IMG/VR virus record: IMGVR_UViG_3300029319_000006
Location: 62,001-126,000 of that record
Direction: 5' to 3' (one strand)
DNA length: 64,000 nt
DNA from: a virus
Both the position numbers and the translations under genes were made by a program. Of this stretch, positions 27,175 through 37,159 are shown piece by piece (the stretch's first letter is position 1; each line of letters begins with the position of its first letter). The notes beneath the pieces are model-generated. The model made no database searches, was not told the DNA's origin, and saw only the letters and a program-made list of their open reading frames with translations.

Positions 27175-28569
27175 TCAAAGTTGAACGACGAGTTTTATAT
27201 CGTCTGTACTAGCAGTCGTTCGAGTTTGTGCAGAAGCATTATTAATAAAGAATATTTCACCTGAATATCTGTCTACATCAGGTCTTATGTTATGTTGTCC
27301 TGTTGCAATTGTTCTTGTACTACCCAATCCTTCAACAGTAATTGTTTCTCCTGATCTAAATGGAGTAAATCCTGATGCTTCATCTTGATGATACCATATT
27401 GTAGAATCTTGAATAAAATCTACCCAAGCCTTAGCATTACTGTCTCCTGTTATTTCAACATCATTTGCAAAAGCAAAAGAACTAGAAATTGGTGATGTAA
27501 CTCTAATTTTCTTTAAACAGTTTCCTGCTGTACCTTGAAACTTATTTCTAGATGCACTGTCTACTAATGGATTTTTCCATAATGCTATTTGTCTATAATC
27601 ATTATCAACTATCCAATTACCAGAAACATTTCCTTCTGGTTTAATATGAAACATCATAGCTGAAGCTCTTAAATCATTTATTGGATTAGCTCCAAGACCG
27701 TTACTATCGTGAGCAAAAACTGGAACAACAGTAGCGTTAGTTCCTCCAGGTGAAGTTATTCTTATATTAGCTTGTTTATAACCAGATCCTAAAAATGGTG
27801 ATATGTCTGTGGTTCCAGAACTTTCACCAACTTCTACAGCTGTTATAACACCAGATCCTACAACAGCGTATGCTTTGGCTCCATTTCCATCACCTACTAC
27901 AGTCAAAGAAGTAGTTGCACTGTCATATCCAGATCCACCATTAGTTACTCTATATCCTAAGATTTGGCCAGACACAGCAGCATTTTGAATTGTAAACTGA
28001 GCAAATCCAGGATCAGTTGCTGAAGCAGAATCAACTTTCTTTACAGGCATAAAATTAGATGTAGTAAAAAAGTTTGTATCAGCAGTAGAAATAGAATACA
28101 TAAATTTCCAGATATATCCATCTGCTTCAATTGGTAATGATACATTAGTATGATCTGGTTTAACAGTAGAAACTTGGTTGTTACCTAAAGAATCTTTACC
28201 CACTCTTAAACATACGTATACATTATTTTCTGCTGTTTTTACATAATAAGATGTAGCTGGATGTCCTGTAGAATTATCATTATATTGTGCATATTGTGTA
28301 TTAGTTGTCCAATCTTTGATAGGTACCACATGAGAAAATGCTTCAATAGCTTTTACAGACTGTAAATTATATCTAAACAATCTAGTTTCTCTATCTGTAA
28401 CATTTGGTGTTGGTGCAACATCTGTATTTGCTATAGGATCCCATTGTTGTGATCTACCAACTGCTATATAGTAATTATTATTAGAATCACCAAGTTTTGT
28501 ACCCGTCGCTTCATCAAACAATTGACTTAGAAATGTTCTTTTAATTTTATCTGTAATAATTGCTGTCAT
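27175..28569 (-). CDS. gp8: Baseplate wedge subunit gp8
   Basis: This 464-residue protein aligns with T4 gp8 (334 aa) at several points: an N-terminal TSKF-like start (ITDKIKRTFLSQLF), YYIAVGRSQQWD, DGYIWKFMYSI, YRQIALWKNPL and the end segment YSGEIFFINN (T4: DGYVWEYLFEI, FRQISIITNPL, HSGEMIYMEN). gp8 forms part of each of the six wedges with gp7 and gp6. About 100 extra residues in the middle hold VTNGGSGYDSATTSLTVVGD repeats not present in T4 gp8. The downstream gene is 10 bases away. Confidence 0.9.
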   Translation of the reverse strand: MTAIITDKIKRTFLSQLFDEATGTKLGDSNNNYYIAVGRSQQWDPIANTDVAPTPNVTDRETRLFRYNLQSVKAIEAFSHVVPIKDWTTNTQYAQYNDNSTGHPATSYYVKTAENNVYVCLRVGKDSLGNNQVSTVKPDHTNVSLPIEADGYIWKFMYSISTADTNFFTTSNFMPVKKVDSASATDPGFAQFTIQNAAVSGQILGYRVTNGGSGYDSATTSLTVVGDGNGAKAYAVVGSGVITAVEVGESSGTTDISPFLGSGYKQANIRITSPGGTNATVVPVFAHDSNGLGANPINDLRASAMMFHIKPEGNVSGNWIVDNDYRQIALWKNPLVDSASRNKFQGTAGNCLKKIRVTSPISSSFAFANDVEITGDSNAKAWVDFIQDSTIWYHQDEASGFTPFRSGETITVEGLGSTRTIATGQHNIRPDVDRYSGEIFFINNASAQTRTTASTDDIKLVVQL

Positions 28570-28581
28570 AATTGTTTCCTA

Positions 28582-29580
28582 TTAAGATACTGTATGTCCT
28601 TCACCACCCATCACATACCAGTTTGTTCCGTCCCAGATAAGTGTTGCTGTATCGAATTGTTGAAATGTTACTCCTGTTGATCCTTGAGGGAATTGAGCTG
28701 CAGTGATACTTAATACTAAATCACCAGCACCTGATTGTCTTATTACATGCAAGTTAAGAGTTTTACTTGCAGGACCATTAGGTAATGTTACTGTACCAGC
28801 ACCACCTTGTAATAATAATAAACTTTTTGTGAGTGATGCAGTATCACCATTTGATAATGTTTCTGAAGATAATCCATATTGATTTATGTTTACAATTCCT
28901 GTACCTTTGGAAGAAATATCTAAACCTATATTAGCGTCTGTGCTTCCAATAACTGATAAACTAGGTGTATTACCATTTGATACACCAGTAACTTTTATTC
29001 TATTTCTTGTGTTTCCTACATCAGTAAATGAAATAACTGGATTGCCTGTAGAATCAGAAAGATGAGTTGTAATTTTAGGAGAGGATATGGTAGGTGAAGC
29101 TAAAGATTTATTTGTTAATGTTTGATTATGAGCTTCCATTACCATTACATCATTACTACCTAAAAGAGGTAAAACAACATTTCTATTTGCTGCCAGATTA
29201 CTTGGTACAAAATTATAATGATGTGATGAATCTAAATCTTTTATTTTAAATCTATCAAATGTAGCACTATCTATAGATGGTTGAGTTAAAGTTTTATTAG
29301 TTAAAGTTTGAGATGCTGTATTTAATGTTACTTCACCAGATGCATTAGGAAAATCAATATTTCTTTCTGCAGTTGGATTTACATGACCAATCTTTGTTCT
29401 AAAAGATGCTCCAATGAAATCTACACCACTATCAGTAAGAGCAGATACACCAGCACCTCCTCCGCCAACTAATGTGTAAAGTTCAGTAAAATTTTCATTA
29501 ATTTTAGTACCAGCAGTTCTTAACGTATCGCCTGTACCATCATTAGCTGAAGTACCAGTATTAATTGTTTGTCTTGCCAT
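28582..29580 (-). CDS. Fibre-type protein with three LTNK motifs
   Basis: This 332-residue protein begins with QTINTGTSANDGTGDTLRTA followed by GTKINENFTELY. This N-terminus is shared by many marine myovirus fibre or baseplate-attached proteins and is probably the attachment point. SQTLTNKTL and NQTLTNKSL motifs follow (about residues 90-160), then a beta-rich C-terminus ending FDTATLIWDGTNWYVMGG, typical of a fibre tip. A late TATAAATA promoter lies 25 bases upstream. It sits between gp7 and gp8, which in T4 are contiguous. Confidence 0.75.
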   Translation of the reverse strand: MARQTINTGTSANDGTGDTLRTAGTKINENFTELYTLVGGGGAGVSALTDSGVDFIGASFRTKIGHVNPTAERNIDFPNASGEVTLNTASQTLTNKTLTQPSIDSATFDRFKIKDLDSSHHYNFVPSNLAANRNVVLPLLGSNDVMVMEAHNQTLTNKSLASPTISSPKITTHLSDSTGNPVISFTDVGNTRNRIKVTGVSNGNTPSLSVIGSTDANIGLDISSKGTGIVNINQYGLSSETLSNGDTASLTKSLLLLQGGAGTVTLPNGPASKTLNLHVIRQSGAGDLVLSITAAQFPQGSTGVTFQQFDTATLIWDGTNWYVMGGEGHTVS

Positions 29581-29604
29581 GTTTTATCTCTTTTTTCTTA
29601 ACAT

Positions 29605-29612
29605 TATTTATA
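29605..29612 (-). promoter_or_regulatory. T4-type late promoter (TATAAATA)
   Basis: A perfect TATAAATA on the minus strand stands 25 bases before the ATG at 29580, in the 41-base gap after the short gp7. It could drive the fibre, gp8 and DUF4815 genes as one late unit. Confidence 0.7.
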
Positions 29613-29621
29613 TGTGTAAAA

Positions 29622-30689
29622 TCAAGGTCCTGTTGGATAATGAGCAGAATCTGCACTATTTGAAGAAGAATCAAACAATGTCCTATATCTATGCTCATCA
29701 AATCTTGGAAGTAGAATAACACCTGATGGTGAATCTCTATCCATTCTAATTGCTGTTGCAGTTTCAGAATCATCCATTAAGAATGAATTAGGTGTAATCA
29801 GTTCTCTAAATGTTAGTGTAGCAGTACTATCCATTATAGTTGTAAGACTTCTTTCTATGTCTTTTTCTACATCTGCTCTAATCATACCAATAGTACCATC
29901 ACCTCTTTGAATAAGTGTAGTATCTACACTACCAAGTAAATTCATATTAGCTATAGTTTCTGTAGAAGTAGTAAATACTGGTTTTGATCCTGGTCCTGAT
30001 TCTCTTAATGATTGAATAACATTACCATTTACTAATTCTAAAACAATTTGAGCTGCTAGATGAGCTCCAGCTGGGTGAACAAATAATTTATAAGCATCTT
30101 CCCATTGTTGTACAGGAATTGCACTTTTTATGAGAATAGACATTACTTGAAATTGTCCATTATCAGTTAAAAACTTTTGAGATTCTGATCCTAATACACC
30201 AGCAGCAGTTTTAATTTGCTGACCTGATGAATTAACACTATCTAAATTATAATCTATAGCAGGACCTACATGAAAAATATTTTCTTTTGGATAGATTACT
30301 TGAGGATCATCATTAAAAAATCCACGGAAGAATTGTTGTATACTATATTTGGTACCTTTAGATCTATATAATTGATTTGAAAACTTTATTGCTTCTCTTT
30401 TATTTAAGAATCCTCCAAATGTAGCATTACCTAATAATAACTCATCTTCTAAAAATTTTAATAAATCTTCTGGAACTTGAGTAGCGTCTCTACTTGAATA
30501 TAAATCATGGATTTGACCAGAAGGTTTTCCAGATGAATCCATATATTCATAATATGCATCAAACAATGCTTTTAACTTAGGATAATCAATACCAAAATAC
30601 TCTGGTAGAATATTATCAACTTCTGCTCTTTGCAGATTTAATAATCTTCTATTAAGATCAGTAGTAGTTTTATCTTGTTCGTATTCCAT
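29622..30689 (-). CDS. gp7: Baseplate wedge gp7, C-terminal-domain-only form
   Basis: This 355-residue protein aligns with the C-terminal third of T4 gp7 (1032 aa). LKALFDAYYEYMDSSG corresponds to FEAFCEAYIQYLSDG. NKREAIKFSNQLYRSKGTKY corresponds to DKRDAVARFFESRSYDFYSTKG. DAYKLFVHPAGAHLAAQI corresponds to DDVIRFVHPVGFGFIAI. The long N-terminal propeller-like part of T4 gp7 is missing. It follows gp6 with a one-base overlap and precedes gp8 apart from one fibre gene, matching T4 order 6-7-8. Role: wedge initiator that binds gp6 and gp8. Confidence 0.82.
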   Translation of the reverse strand: MEYEQDKTTTDLNRRLLNLQRAEVDNILPEYFGIDYPKLKALFDAYYEYMDSSGKPSGQIHDLYSSRDATQVPEDLLKFLEDELLLGNATFGGFLNKREAIKFSNQLYRSKGTKYSIQQFFRGFFNDDPQVIYPKENIFHVGPAIDYNLDSVNSSGQQIKTAAGVLGSESQKFLTDNGQFQVMSILIKSAIPVQQWEDAYKLFVHPAGAHLAAQIVLELVNGNVIQSLRESGPGSKPVFTTSTETIANMNLLGSVDTTLIQRGDGTIGMIRADVEKDIERSLTTIMDSTATLTFRELITPNSFLMDDSETATAIRMDRDSPSGVILLPRFDEHRYRTLFDSSSNSADSAHYPTGP

Positions 30690-32695
30690 TAATTTGCAGC
30701 ATCAGTTGTTACAGGAGTTGTTACAGACAAAGTTGGATCAAATACAAATCTATCATTTCTTACAGGAGCTAGCACACTTTGGTTAGCTGGAACTACAGAC
30801 AATTTCAATTGAGTTTCACCACCTGATAATGCAGTTGGATTAAAAAATTGTATTGTAACAGTTCCATCATTAGCATTGTAACTTCCAATGTTATCTGTTA
30901 TTACAACACCTCCTGCAGCTGTAACTATTTGTAAAGTATTAGAATTTAATAAATTTTTGATTAAACATAGTTGACTATTAAAAGTAAATTCTGTAGATGT
31001 TACTATAAATGTATCATTATCTGGAACAGCAATAGAAGCAGGAAATTGTAAAGTTTGACTTATCCTGTTGACAGCTAAAGATAATTTGTTTATATTAAAT
31101 GTTGTGCTGTTACTAGACAAATTATTATTTTGCATGTAAGTAGCTGCATCATTATATGCTTTATTTGTAACAAAAGAAACTATTTTATCCAATTGAGTTG
31201 TTGTAACAGTTCCTGGACTAGTTAATAAGGATTTAATTGTTGCAATTAAGTTTGGAACTGATGGTGCAAATCTTTGTTGCATTCTAACATTAGCTCTTGA
31301 TGATAAAATAGCTGTAGAAGATTCATCAATTAAAGATAACATATTTGATCTTCTAAATGATTGATCAAATTTACCTGTATTATTTGAAAAATAATTTGCT
31401 ACAGTAGTATCCACATTTGCTTGTACAGCATTCACTGTAAGATCAGTTAACTTAGGATTAAATTGAAAAAATGTATCTACTTCAACAAATGTTGTTACTG
31501 GATCTACAAATCTTAGATTAAATGATACTACAGCTAATTGTGCAGCTAAATCTAAAATTCCTAATTTAGTTGCTGATATAGTATCATCAGATACTGAATC
31601 TTCAAATAATATAGAAACATATACAGCTCCAAATTCTTGTAATGCATTATCTTGACCACCCCAAGATGTTATATCACTTATCAAACCTCCATAATTTTTA
31701 AGAATCATAGCTGAATAATCAGCTGCAGTCACCATTCTATTTTGAGTAGCATATTGAAATGGAGCATTTTGTCTCATAGATTCAATGCTTTCCTTATCTT
31801 TACCACCAGCAGAATTGATAAATGTTGTTACATTTAATGTAGCTGATATAGTACCAGAATTGAAAGTAGCTTGGGGAGTAAAAACACTAGCTCCATTTGC
31901 TGCAGCACCTTTAGTAGAAAGATACTGTAATTCAATTCTATTTCCTGCACTTGGAGCAATACCAAAAGTAGAACCATCACCAAAAGATAGTTCAAAGAAT
32001 CCATTTGGAGATTCTTTTAATATATAAACTGTTGAATTAGCACTTAGACTTGTTGCCTTAGTTATATTTTGAAAGGTTGTAGATTGTGTTGATGTAGTAC
32101 TATCAAATACTTTTACTGTTACAGATTCAGAATTCAAAGTTGTATCTGGAATAATATAAACAGGATTATCTTCATATTCTCCAACTAAAAATGTTTTAGT
32201 TTTTAAAGTACCTTCAGATATTGGAATTCTATTCAAACCATCAGAAGTTTTGAATTCATAAAAACCACTACCATTATCTGTAGCTTCAAATGGTTCAATA
32301 GTTTGGAATACATAACTTATATCATCTACTGTCGTATTAAATTTAGTATATGCTGGTAAACTTACTTTAGATGCTCTTCCTGCAGCAGTTGAATTGAATG
32401 TAAGTCTTACCGTTCCTATAGAAGATGCATCTGTATCAGGAATATAACCTATACCCTCAGCTAAAGAAACCATAGAAGATCTTAATTGAGCTGTTGGTAA
32501 ATAAGATTCATTCAATGCAAAGTTTGCTATAAGACCATTTATGTGAGTATTATATGCCAGAACATCTAAAATATTATTTAATCCTGAAGCCTCAAAATTA
32601 TAATCTTTAAACTCTTCTTTATTTTCAAAGAAAGTTTTTAAATTACTTTTTATATTATTAAAGTCTAACGCTGTTGATCTTATTGTTGTCGCCAT
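30689..32695 (-). CDS. gp6: Baseplate wedge subunit gp6
   Basis: This 668-residue protein is close in length to T4 gp6 (660 aa). The N-terminus LDFNNIKSNLKTFFENKEEF and LNNILDVLAYNTHINGLIAN are the gp6 signature (gp6/J-like). Further blocks are NESYLPTAQLRSSMVSLAEG and the mid-protein TQNRMVTAADYSAMI (the aTRAVTaeDYe pattern of the J-like fold). gp6 dimers form the inner ring that ties the six wedges together. It lies 4 bases after gp25 and overlaps gp7 by one base. Confidence 0.93.
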   Translation of the reverse strand: MATTIRSTALDFNNIKSNLKTFFENKEEFKDYNFEASGLNNILDVLAYNTHINGLIANFALNESYLPTAQLRSSMVSLAEGIGYIPDTDASSIGTVRLTFNSTAAGRASKVSLPAYTKFNTTVDDISYVFQTIEPFEATDNGSGFYEFKTSDGLNRIPISEGTLKTKTFLVGEYEDNPVYIIPDTTLNSESVTVKVFDSTTSTQSTTFQNITKATSLSANSTVYILKESPNGFFELSFGDGSTFGIAPSAGNRIELQYLSTKGAAANGASVFTPQATFNSGTISATLNVTTFINSAGGKDKESIESMRQNAPFQYATQNRMVTAADYSAMILKNYGGLISDITSWGGQDNALQEFGAVYVSILFEDSVSDDTISATKLGILDLAAQLAVVSFNLRFVDPVTTFVEVDTFFQFNPKLTDLTVNAVQANVDTTVANYFSNNTGKFDQSFRRSNMLSLIDESSTAILSSRANVRMQQRFAPSVPNLIATIKSLLTSPGTVTTTQLDKIVSFVTNKAYNDAATYMQNNNLSSNSTTFNINKLSLAVNRISQTLQFPASIAVPDNDTFIVTSTEFTFNSQLCLIKNLLNSNTLQIVTAAGGVVITDNIGSYNANDGTVTIQFFNPTALSGGETQLKLSVVPANQSVLAPVRNDRFVFDPTLSVTTPVTTDAAN

Positions 32696-32699
32696 TTTT

Positions 32700-33146
32700 C
32701 TATCTCAACCTTGTAACTGTAGTAGTAAATGTGATAAATTCGGAAGTATTCACAACTTGATATTCTATAGTCACACTTAGATCATTTCTTTCCGCATTTA
32801 TATTTGTTTCTAATCTCAGCAATTTAGCTCTTGGCTCGTATGTATTACATGCTGATATTATTTGTTCTTTTAATTCTTCTTCTGAATCATCATCCGCTAA
32901 TTCAAATAACATTGCTCTAATATTAGCACCAAAAAAAGGTTGGAATGGTTTTTCAAAAAAATTAGTTTGTATCAAATTTTTTAATGCTTGCGTAACAGCT
33001 GCAGCATCATTTTTTTTAAAAAGTTCACCATTAGGTTTGGCAGTAAAAGATAAATCTACATCTCTGTATTGACGAGTTCTACTAGTAACAATAGTACTAG
33101 TATTTTGCTTACCATCCTGGGTAGAAAAAACTCTAGTTGTTGCCAT
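32700..33146 (-). CDS. gp25: Baseplate wedge subunit gp25
   Basis: This 148-residue protein (T4 gp25 is 132) has the gp25/W-like pattern: YRDVDLSFTAKPNGELFKKN, DAAAVTQALKNLIQTNFFEK, PFQPFFGANIRAMLFE and LRLETNINAERNDLSVTIEY. It belongs to the lysozyme-like-fold wedge family that connects the baseplate with the first sheath ring. A CATAAATA late-promoter-like element and an AGAGG ribosome site precede the ATG. gp25 then gp6 then gp7 is T4 wedge order. Confidence 0.92.
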   Translation of the reverse strand: MATTRVFSTQDGKQNTSTIVTSRTRQYRDVDLSFTAKPNGELFKKNDAAAVTQALKNLIQTNFFEKPFQPFFGANIRAMLFELADDDSEEELKEQIISACNTYEPRAKLLRLETNINAERNDLSVTIEYQVVNTSEFITFTTTVTRLR

Positions 33147-33165
33147 GTTTAACCTCTTTAACCAT

Positions 33166-33173
33166 TATTTATG
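33166..33173 (-). promoter_or_regulatory. T4-like late promoter variant (CATAAATA)
   Basis: The octamer CATAAATA on the minus strand differs from TATAAATA only at its first base. It lies 20 bases before the gp25 ATG and overlaps the stop region of the spike gene ending at 33169. Confidence 0.5.
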
Positions 33174-35664
33174 GCTCTTTGTCCCCAACATTAAATCCTT
33201 TTTCTTTAAGAACAAAATATGCCCAAGGATAATAATATAAACTACTTCTTGACAGATTATCTCCCCAACAAGCCTTGCCTGTTGTTCTTATATCAAAATG
33301 AATTAACTCTCCACCTTTACTTCTACCAAAAAATGCAGCTCCTTTATTTGTGTATATTCCTATACCAGTCAATCCTTCATCACAAGCAATTCTCAATAGT
33401 TGTGCTCTTTGTTGATTATTTAAACCATATACAGAAATATCAACAGCATTTCCAAGTGTATGTTGACTTGTTAATCCTGCACCTTTACTTTTTGTTTTAG
33501 GATTCTTTGGATTTCTAAATCCACTTACAACAGTTAGTTTTTTTCCAAATTTTATAGAAACTCTTTCCAATTTTTGAATCAAAATAGGATCTACTCTTCT
33601 AGCTGCTTCAGGTATACTCCAAATTAAATTATTTGAAGTTCCTGCAACAGGATATGTTATATTAGGAATAGGAGATAATGGTTCTCTTAACATACATTCT
33701 ACTAATTCACCCTGTGATAGTTTATGACCATTATATTCTGTTGATACTTCTCTGTTAAAAGTTCCTGTATAATCAGATCCTAATTTAGGCATTGTAATTA
33801 TTAATCTAGCAGTTATTACAGGCCTTCTTGCAAGATCACAATCTAAACTATCATAAGATAAAATTAACTGTTCAAAATAAGCATTATCTTTTAAGTAAGC
33901 AGCTATGTCAAATAATCTTTCACTTGATTCAAAACCATTTGCATCTATTGCTCTATAAACTACAGCTCTACCTTGTGATTTCAAATCATTTATACTATTT
34001 TTCTCAATTGTTTCTGTAGGACCAGGTTTATATAATCCTTCAGTGGCTTCTAATGACACACCAGCAAACTCTTTTTGATTTCTTTTAATTTTATCAAATA
34101 TAATAGTTTGTAAATATAATGCAGCAGCTATTTCTTTTCTTTTTTGCAAATCTTTTATATGCAACATATTAGTAGGATCTTCTGTACCTAAAAATTTAGA
34201 TATAGACATTCCATTAGCTATTTTTGTTGCAATAGTAATATCTGCTTTTGTAAATGGATTAAATTTAGGATCTGGAGGAAAAGAAGATAAAACATATCTA
34301 GGTATATGAACAGCTGCATGATCAGGATGAATTGGATCAGTAGCAGATCCTGATAAAAGAGTAGATGATTCTCCATCTAAAACTCTTCCTACTGCAGGAG
34401 GTACAGCATCATTATATGTTCTACAAATAGTATCTTCTTCTAATAAACTTTGAATAAATTGTCTATTGTTTCTATTACTTGAAGCTCTTAACTTGGATCT
34501 AGCTGCTTCTACTGTAAGATCAATATTAGATATTCCATTATATCTAACAGTTTTATCCAAATTATCTTTTATAAAGTTACCATCATCAATAGCTACATTT
34601 CTTATTCCACCTTGAGATTTACTAACAAAATTTGCAACTGTATTAGATGCATTATCTGGATTTACAAAGGTATCCATTGCAGTATTAGTAGCTGTATATC
34701 CAGCAGCAGAACCCTGAGTATTTTCAGCATAGCCTTGGGAATTAGTTTCATCAGCAGTAATTGCTTGTAAAGCTGTTCCTTGTAAATCACCATGAAATGT
34801 TGGAGCAGTAACTGCTGTTTTAACATCTATATTGTTACCTGAGAAGTTTACTCCTTCTCCACCTATTATACTTCCACTTCCTCCTTGTATTGTCATATTG
34901 TTTGCTGATAAACTTATATTATCTGAAGTAGTATTAATATGTGTTTTTGCAGTAACATTCATTTTACCACCAGAAAACATTGATAAGTTTTGTCCTATAT
35001 TATTTTCTAAGTCTCCTTTTACATTATGTTGATGATTTCCTAATATAACATCAGTTTGTTTTTCTGTAACATAATTAGTTAGATTACCAATAACTCTATT
35101 AATTGATCCTTTAGAAACTGTTTTAAATTCAGAACCAAAAATGTTTTCTGTTTTATTACCTCTAGTAGTTATATTGAAATCAAGACAATCAATATTAAAC
35201 TCACCTTTAACTTTCATTGTCACATTACCGTTGTAAACTACGTTAGCATCTCCTTCTACAACTAATACTTGATCACCACCAGTAATATCAACTTTATTAC
35301 CAATTGAGTTTATACTAACTCCTCCATCTGGTCTAAGTTCTACTCCTGCTCCTGAATTGTGATAAATTAAAATTCTTTCATTACCTGGTGTATCATCAAT
35401 TTCAAAACTATGGCCAGTAATTGATTTTTGAATTCTATTTAATCCATATGTTGAGTTTATAAACTCATCTGCAAGTGCTTCTTTAGCTTGTGTAGATCCA
35501 GAAGCTAATTTTAAATCATTTCTATCTTCACCTCTTGCTTCTTTGTTAGCATTACTAGTGTACATGTATTCTGGAACAGGATGTTGACCAGTAACATCTT
35601 CTGGTAAATTATTAGTTGTTGTTCTGCCTAAATTTTCAAGCTCTTTATCATTAAAATCAGACAT
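33169..35664 (-). CDS. Baseplate central spike beta-helix with M15 peptidase domain
   Basis: In this 831-residue protein residues about 75-300 are a regular beta-helix-type spike (GAGVELRPDGGVSINSIGNK, then DANVVYNGNVTMKVKG and LGNHQHNVKGDLENNIGQNL), as in the gp5 C-terminal needle. A middle region of about 400 residues is uncharacterised. The C-terminus has SQHTLGNAVDISVYG (about residue 731) and LIHFDIR (about 788), the H-x6-D and H-x-D zinc motifs of M15-family peptidoglycan peptidases. It therefore looks like the spike half of gp5, carrying a D,D-peptidase. It follows the 497-residue hub protein with no gap. Confidence 0.82.
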   Translation of the reverse strand: MSDFNDKELENLGRTTTNNLPEDVTGQHPVPEYMYTSNANKEARGEDRNDLKLASGSTQAKEALADEFINSTYGLNRIQKSITGHSFEIDDTPGNERILIYHNSGAGVELRPDGGVSINSIGNKVDITGGDQVLVVEGDANVVYNGNVTMKVKGEFNIDCLDFNITTRGNKTENIFGSEFKTVSKGSINRVIGNLTNYVTEKQTDVILGNHQHNVKGDLENNIGQNLSMFSGGKMNVTAKTHINTTSDNISLSANNMTIQGGSGSIIGGEGVNFSGNNIDVKTAVTAPTFHGDLQGTALQAITADETNSQGYAENTQGSAAGYTATNTAMDTFVNPDNASNTVANFVSKSQGGIRNVAIDDGNFIKDNLDKTVRYNGISNIDLTVEAARSKLRASSNRNNRQFIQSLLEEDTICRTYNDAVPPAVGRVLDGESSTLLSGSATDPIHPDHAAVHIPRYVLSSFPPDPKFNPFTKADITIATKIANGMSISKFLGTEDPTNMLHIKDLQKRKEIAAALYLQTIIFDKIKRNQKEFAGVSLEATEGLYKPGPTETIEKNSINDLKSQGRAVVYRAIDANGFESSERLFDIAAYLKDNAYFEQLILSYDSLDCDLARRPVITARLIITMPKLGSDYTGTFNREVSTEYNGHKLSQGELVECMLREPLSPIPNITYPVAGTSNNLIWSIPEAARRVDPILIQKLERVSIKFGKKLTVVSGFRNPKNPKTKSKGAGLTSQHTLGNAVDISVYGLNNQQRAQLLRIACDEGLTGIGIYTNKGAAFFGRSKGGELIHFDIRTTGKACWGDNLSRSSLYYYPWAYFVLKEKGFNVGDKEP

Positions 35665-37158
35665 TTATTTCTCCAACGTTGCTAATGTTTCTTGATCTAA
35701 TGGATCAGAAGTTTTAGGATCATAGTCTTCTGAATTAGGCCTCTTCAAACGACTTTTTAGTAATACTTGAATATCTAATGCTTCAGTATTTACATCATAA
35801 ACCCATCCAACATCTTTTGCACTAAAAATTTGTATTCCAGGTTTTGCTGTAATTATTTGTTCTAACAATTCTACTAAGTTATCAACTTGTCCAGGTTTTA
35901 TTTTATTATCTTGAGATGTTTCATCTACATTGATTCCAATAATTATTGATTTCTCAAAATGATTATTTGTAATACATCTAGTGTTTTTTGATTCAATTTC
36001 TAATGGTCTTCCTCTATAAGTTATAGAATCATACCCAATATAAAAATGTTGATTGATACCATGATTATAAGCATCAACATACAATTGATGATATTCTTCA
36101 ACAGTTGTATCTTTTTTAGGAAGAAACATTACAATTACTTCTTTTATATCTCTTTCTAAATTTAACACTTCAGGAGTTATTTCATTTCCTATAATAGGTT
36201 TTAACACTTTACCATCTAATAAAGTATTTTCTTCTCTCCATAAATTTTTAAATATATCTGTTCTTTGTATTTCTAAATCTAATGGTGAAATATCAGGATT
36301 AAGTAAATTATTACTGGCTTTGTTGTTTATTTGTTTTACTAAATCAGATAATTCAAGCAATGTTTTATCAGAATATTCTGTTAATATAAGAGCAGCTTTA
36401 TCATATCTTTCATTATTAGCAAACTGAACTACTTTTTGTAAATCTTCTTCAGTGATATTTTTTGCAATACCATCCTTGTATAAAGCAGGAGATAAAATAC
36501 TTTCTGCAGATCTAAATGTTTTTTCTACTAAGTTTTCAATTGTAGATCCAAATCCACTTTGTGATTTTTTTAGTAGTTGAGATGAAGAGTTTAAAATGTT
36601 GGCAACAGCTTTATTAGCTACCTTACTTTGAGATGATATAGTTTTATATGCATTATCAATAACACTTTGAATATTTGGATCATCATGTTCATCTAAATCA
36701 ATTAATCTTCTAACAGCAGTTTCAATTTCAACCTTTTCAATATTTTCAACATTATTCTTTAGAGCAGTTGATAGAGCTTCAGGATAAGGAGCAGATATTA
36801 CTACATCTAAAAAACCATTTTGGGAATTTTCTGATACTCCTGTTATAGCTGTATAATTAGTTATTTCATCACTAGTGAGAGTTTTTATTGTTTTATTACT
36901 AGCTGATTTATCTAATTGCATTATACTCAAATCTTCAACTTGAGAAGGTTTAGATTCTTTAACTCCATCTACAACATTTTGAGAAGCATTTACTACAGTC
37001 TTGAATCCTCCTTTTATCTCACCATCTTCTGTAAATAAATGAGACTTTGCAACATCAAAGTTTTTTACAACAGTATCAACTTCAACAGCTCTTGTTTCAT
37101 CATTTAGAGAAGAATTAAGTTCATTTACTTTATCTTGGAATTTTTCTCTGTTACTCAT
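35665..37158 (-). CDS. Baseplate hub-associated protein with inactive T7-lysozyme-like fold
   Basis: In this 497-residue protein residues 1-300 are helical and otherwise unrecognised. From about residue 335 it follows the T7-lysozyme or PGRP order: EVIVMFLPKKDTTVEEYHQL, INQHFYIGYDSITYRGRPLE, then IIIGINVDE, VELLEQIITAKPGIQIFSAK and DVGWVYD. In T7 lysozyme the zinc ligands lie in VHCS, AHHEV and a later Cys; here they read MFLP, SAKDV and no matching Cys, so zinc binding appears lost. It sits between the gp5-type hub protein and the spike gene, which suggests a structural hub role. Confidence 0.62.
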   Translation of the reverse strand: MSNREKFQDKVNELNSSLNDETRAVEVDTVVKNFDVAKSHLFTEDGEIKGGFKTVVNASQNVVDGVKESKPSQVEDLSIMQLDKSASNKTIKTLTSDEITNYTAITGVSENSQNGFLDVVISAPYPEALSTALKNNVENIEKVEIETAVRRLIDLDEHDDPNIQSVIDNAYKTISSQSKVANKAVANILNSSSQLLKKSQSGFGSTIENLVEKTFRSAESILSPALYKDGIAKNITEEDLQKVVQFANNERYDKAALILTEYSDKTLLELSDLVKQINNKASNNLLNPDISPLDLEIQRTDIFKNLWREENTLLDGKVLKPIIGNEITPEVLNLERDIKEVIVMFLPKKDTTVEEYHQLYVDAYNHGINQHFYIGYDSITYRGRPLEIESKNTRCITNNHFEKSIIIGINVDETSQDNKIKPGQVDNLVELLEQIITAKPGIQIFSAKDVGWVYDVNTEALDIQVLLKSRLKRPNSEDYDPKTSDPLDQETLATLEK

Positions 37159-37159
37159 A

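Noticed and set aside
33219-35032. Plus-strand open frames opposite the spike gene
   Set aside because: They are antisense to the beta-helix/M15 gene, hydrophobic and low in complexity, and have no ribosome site.
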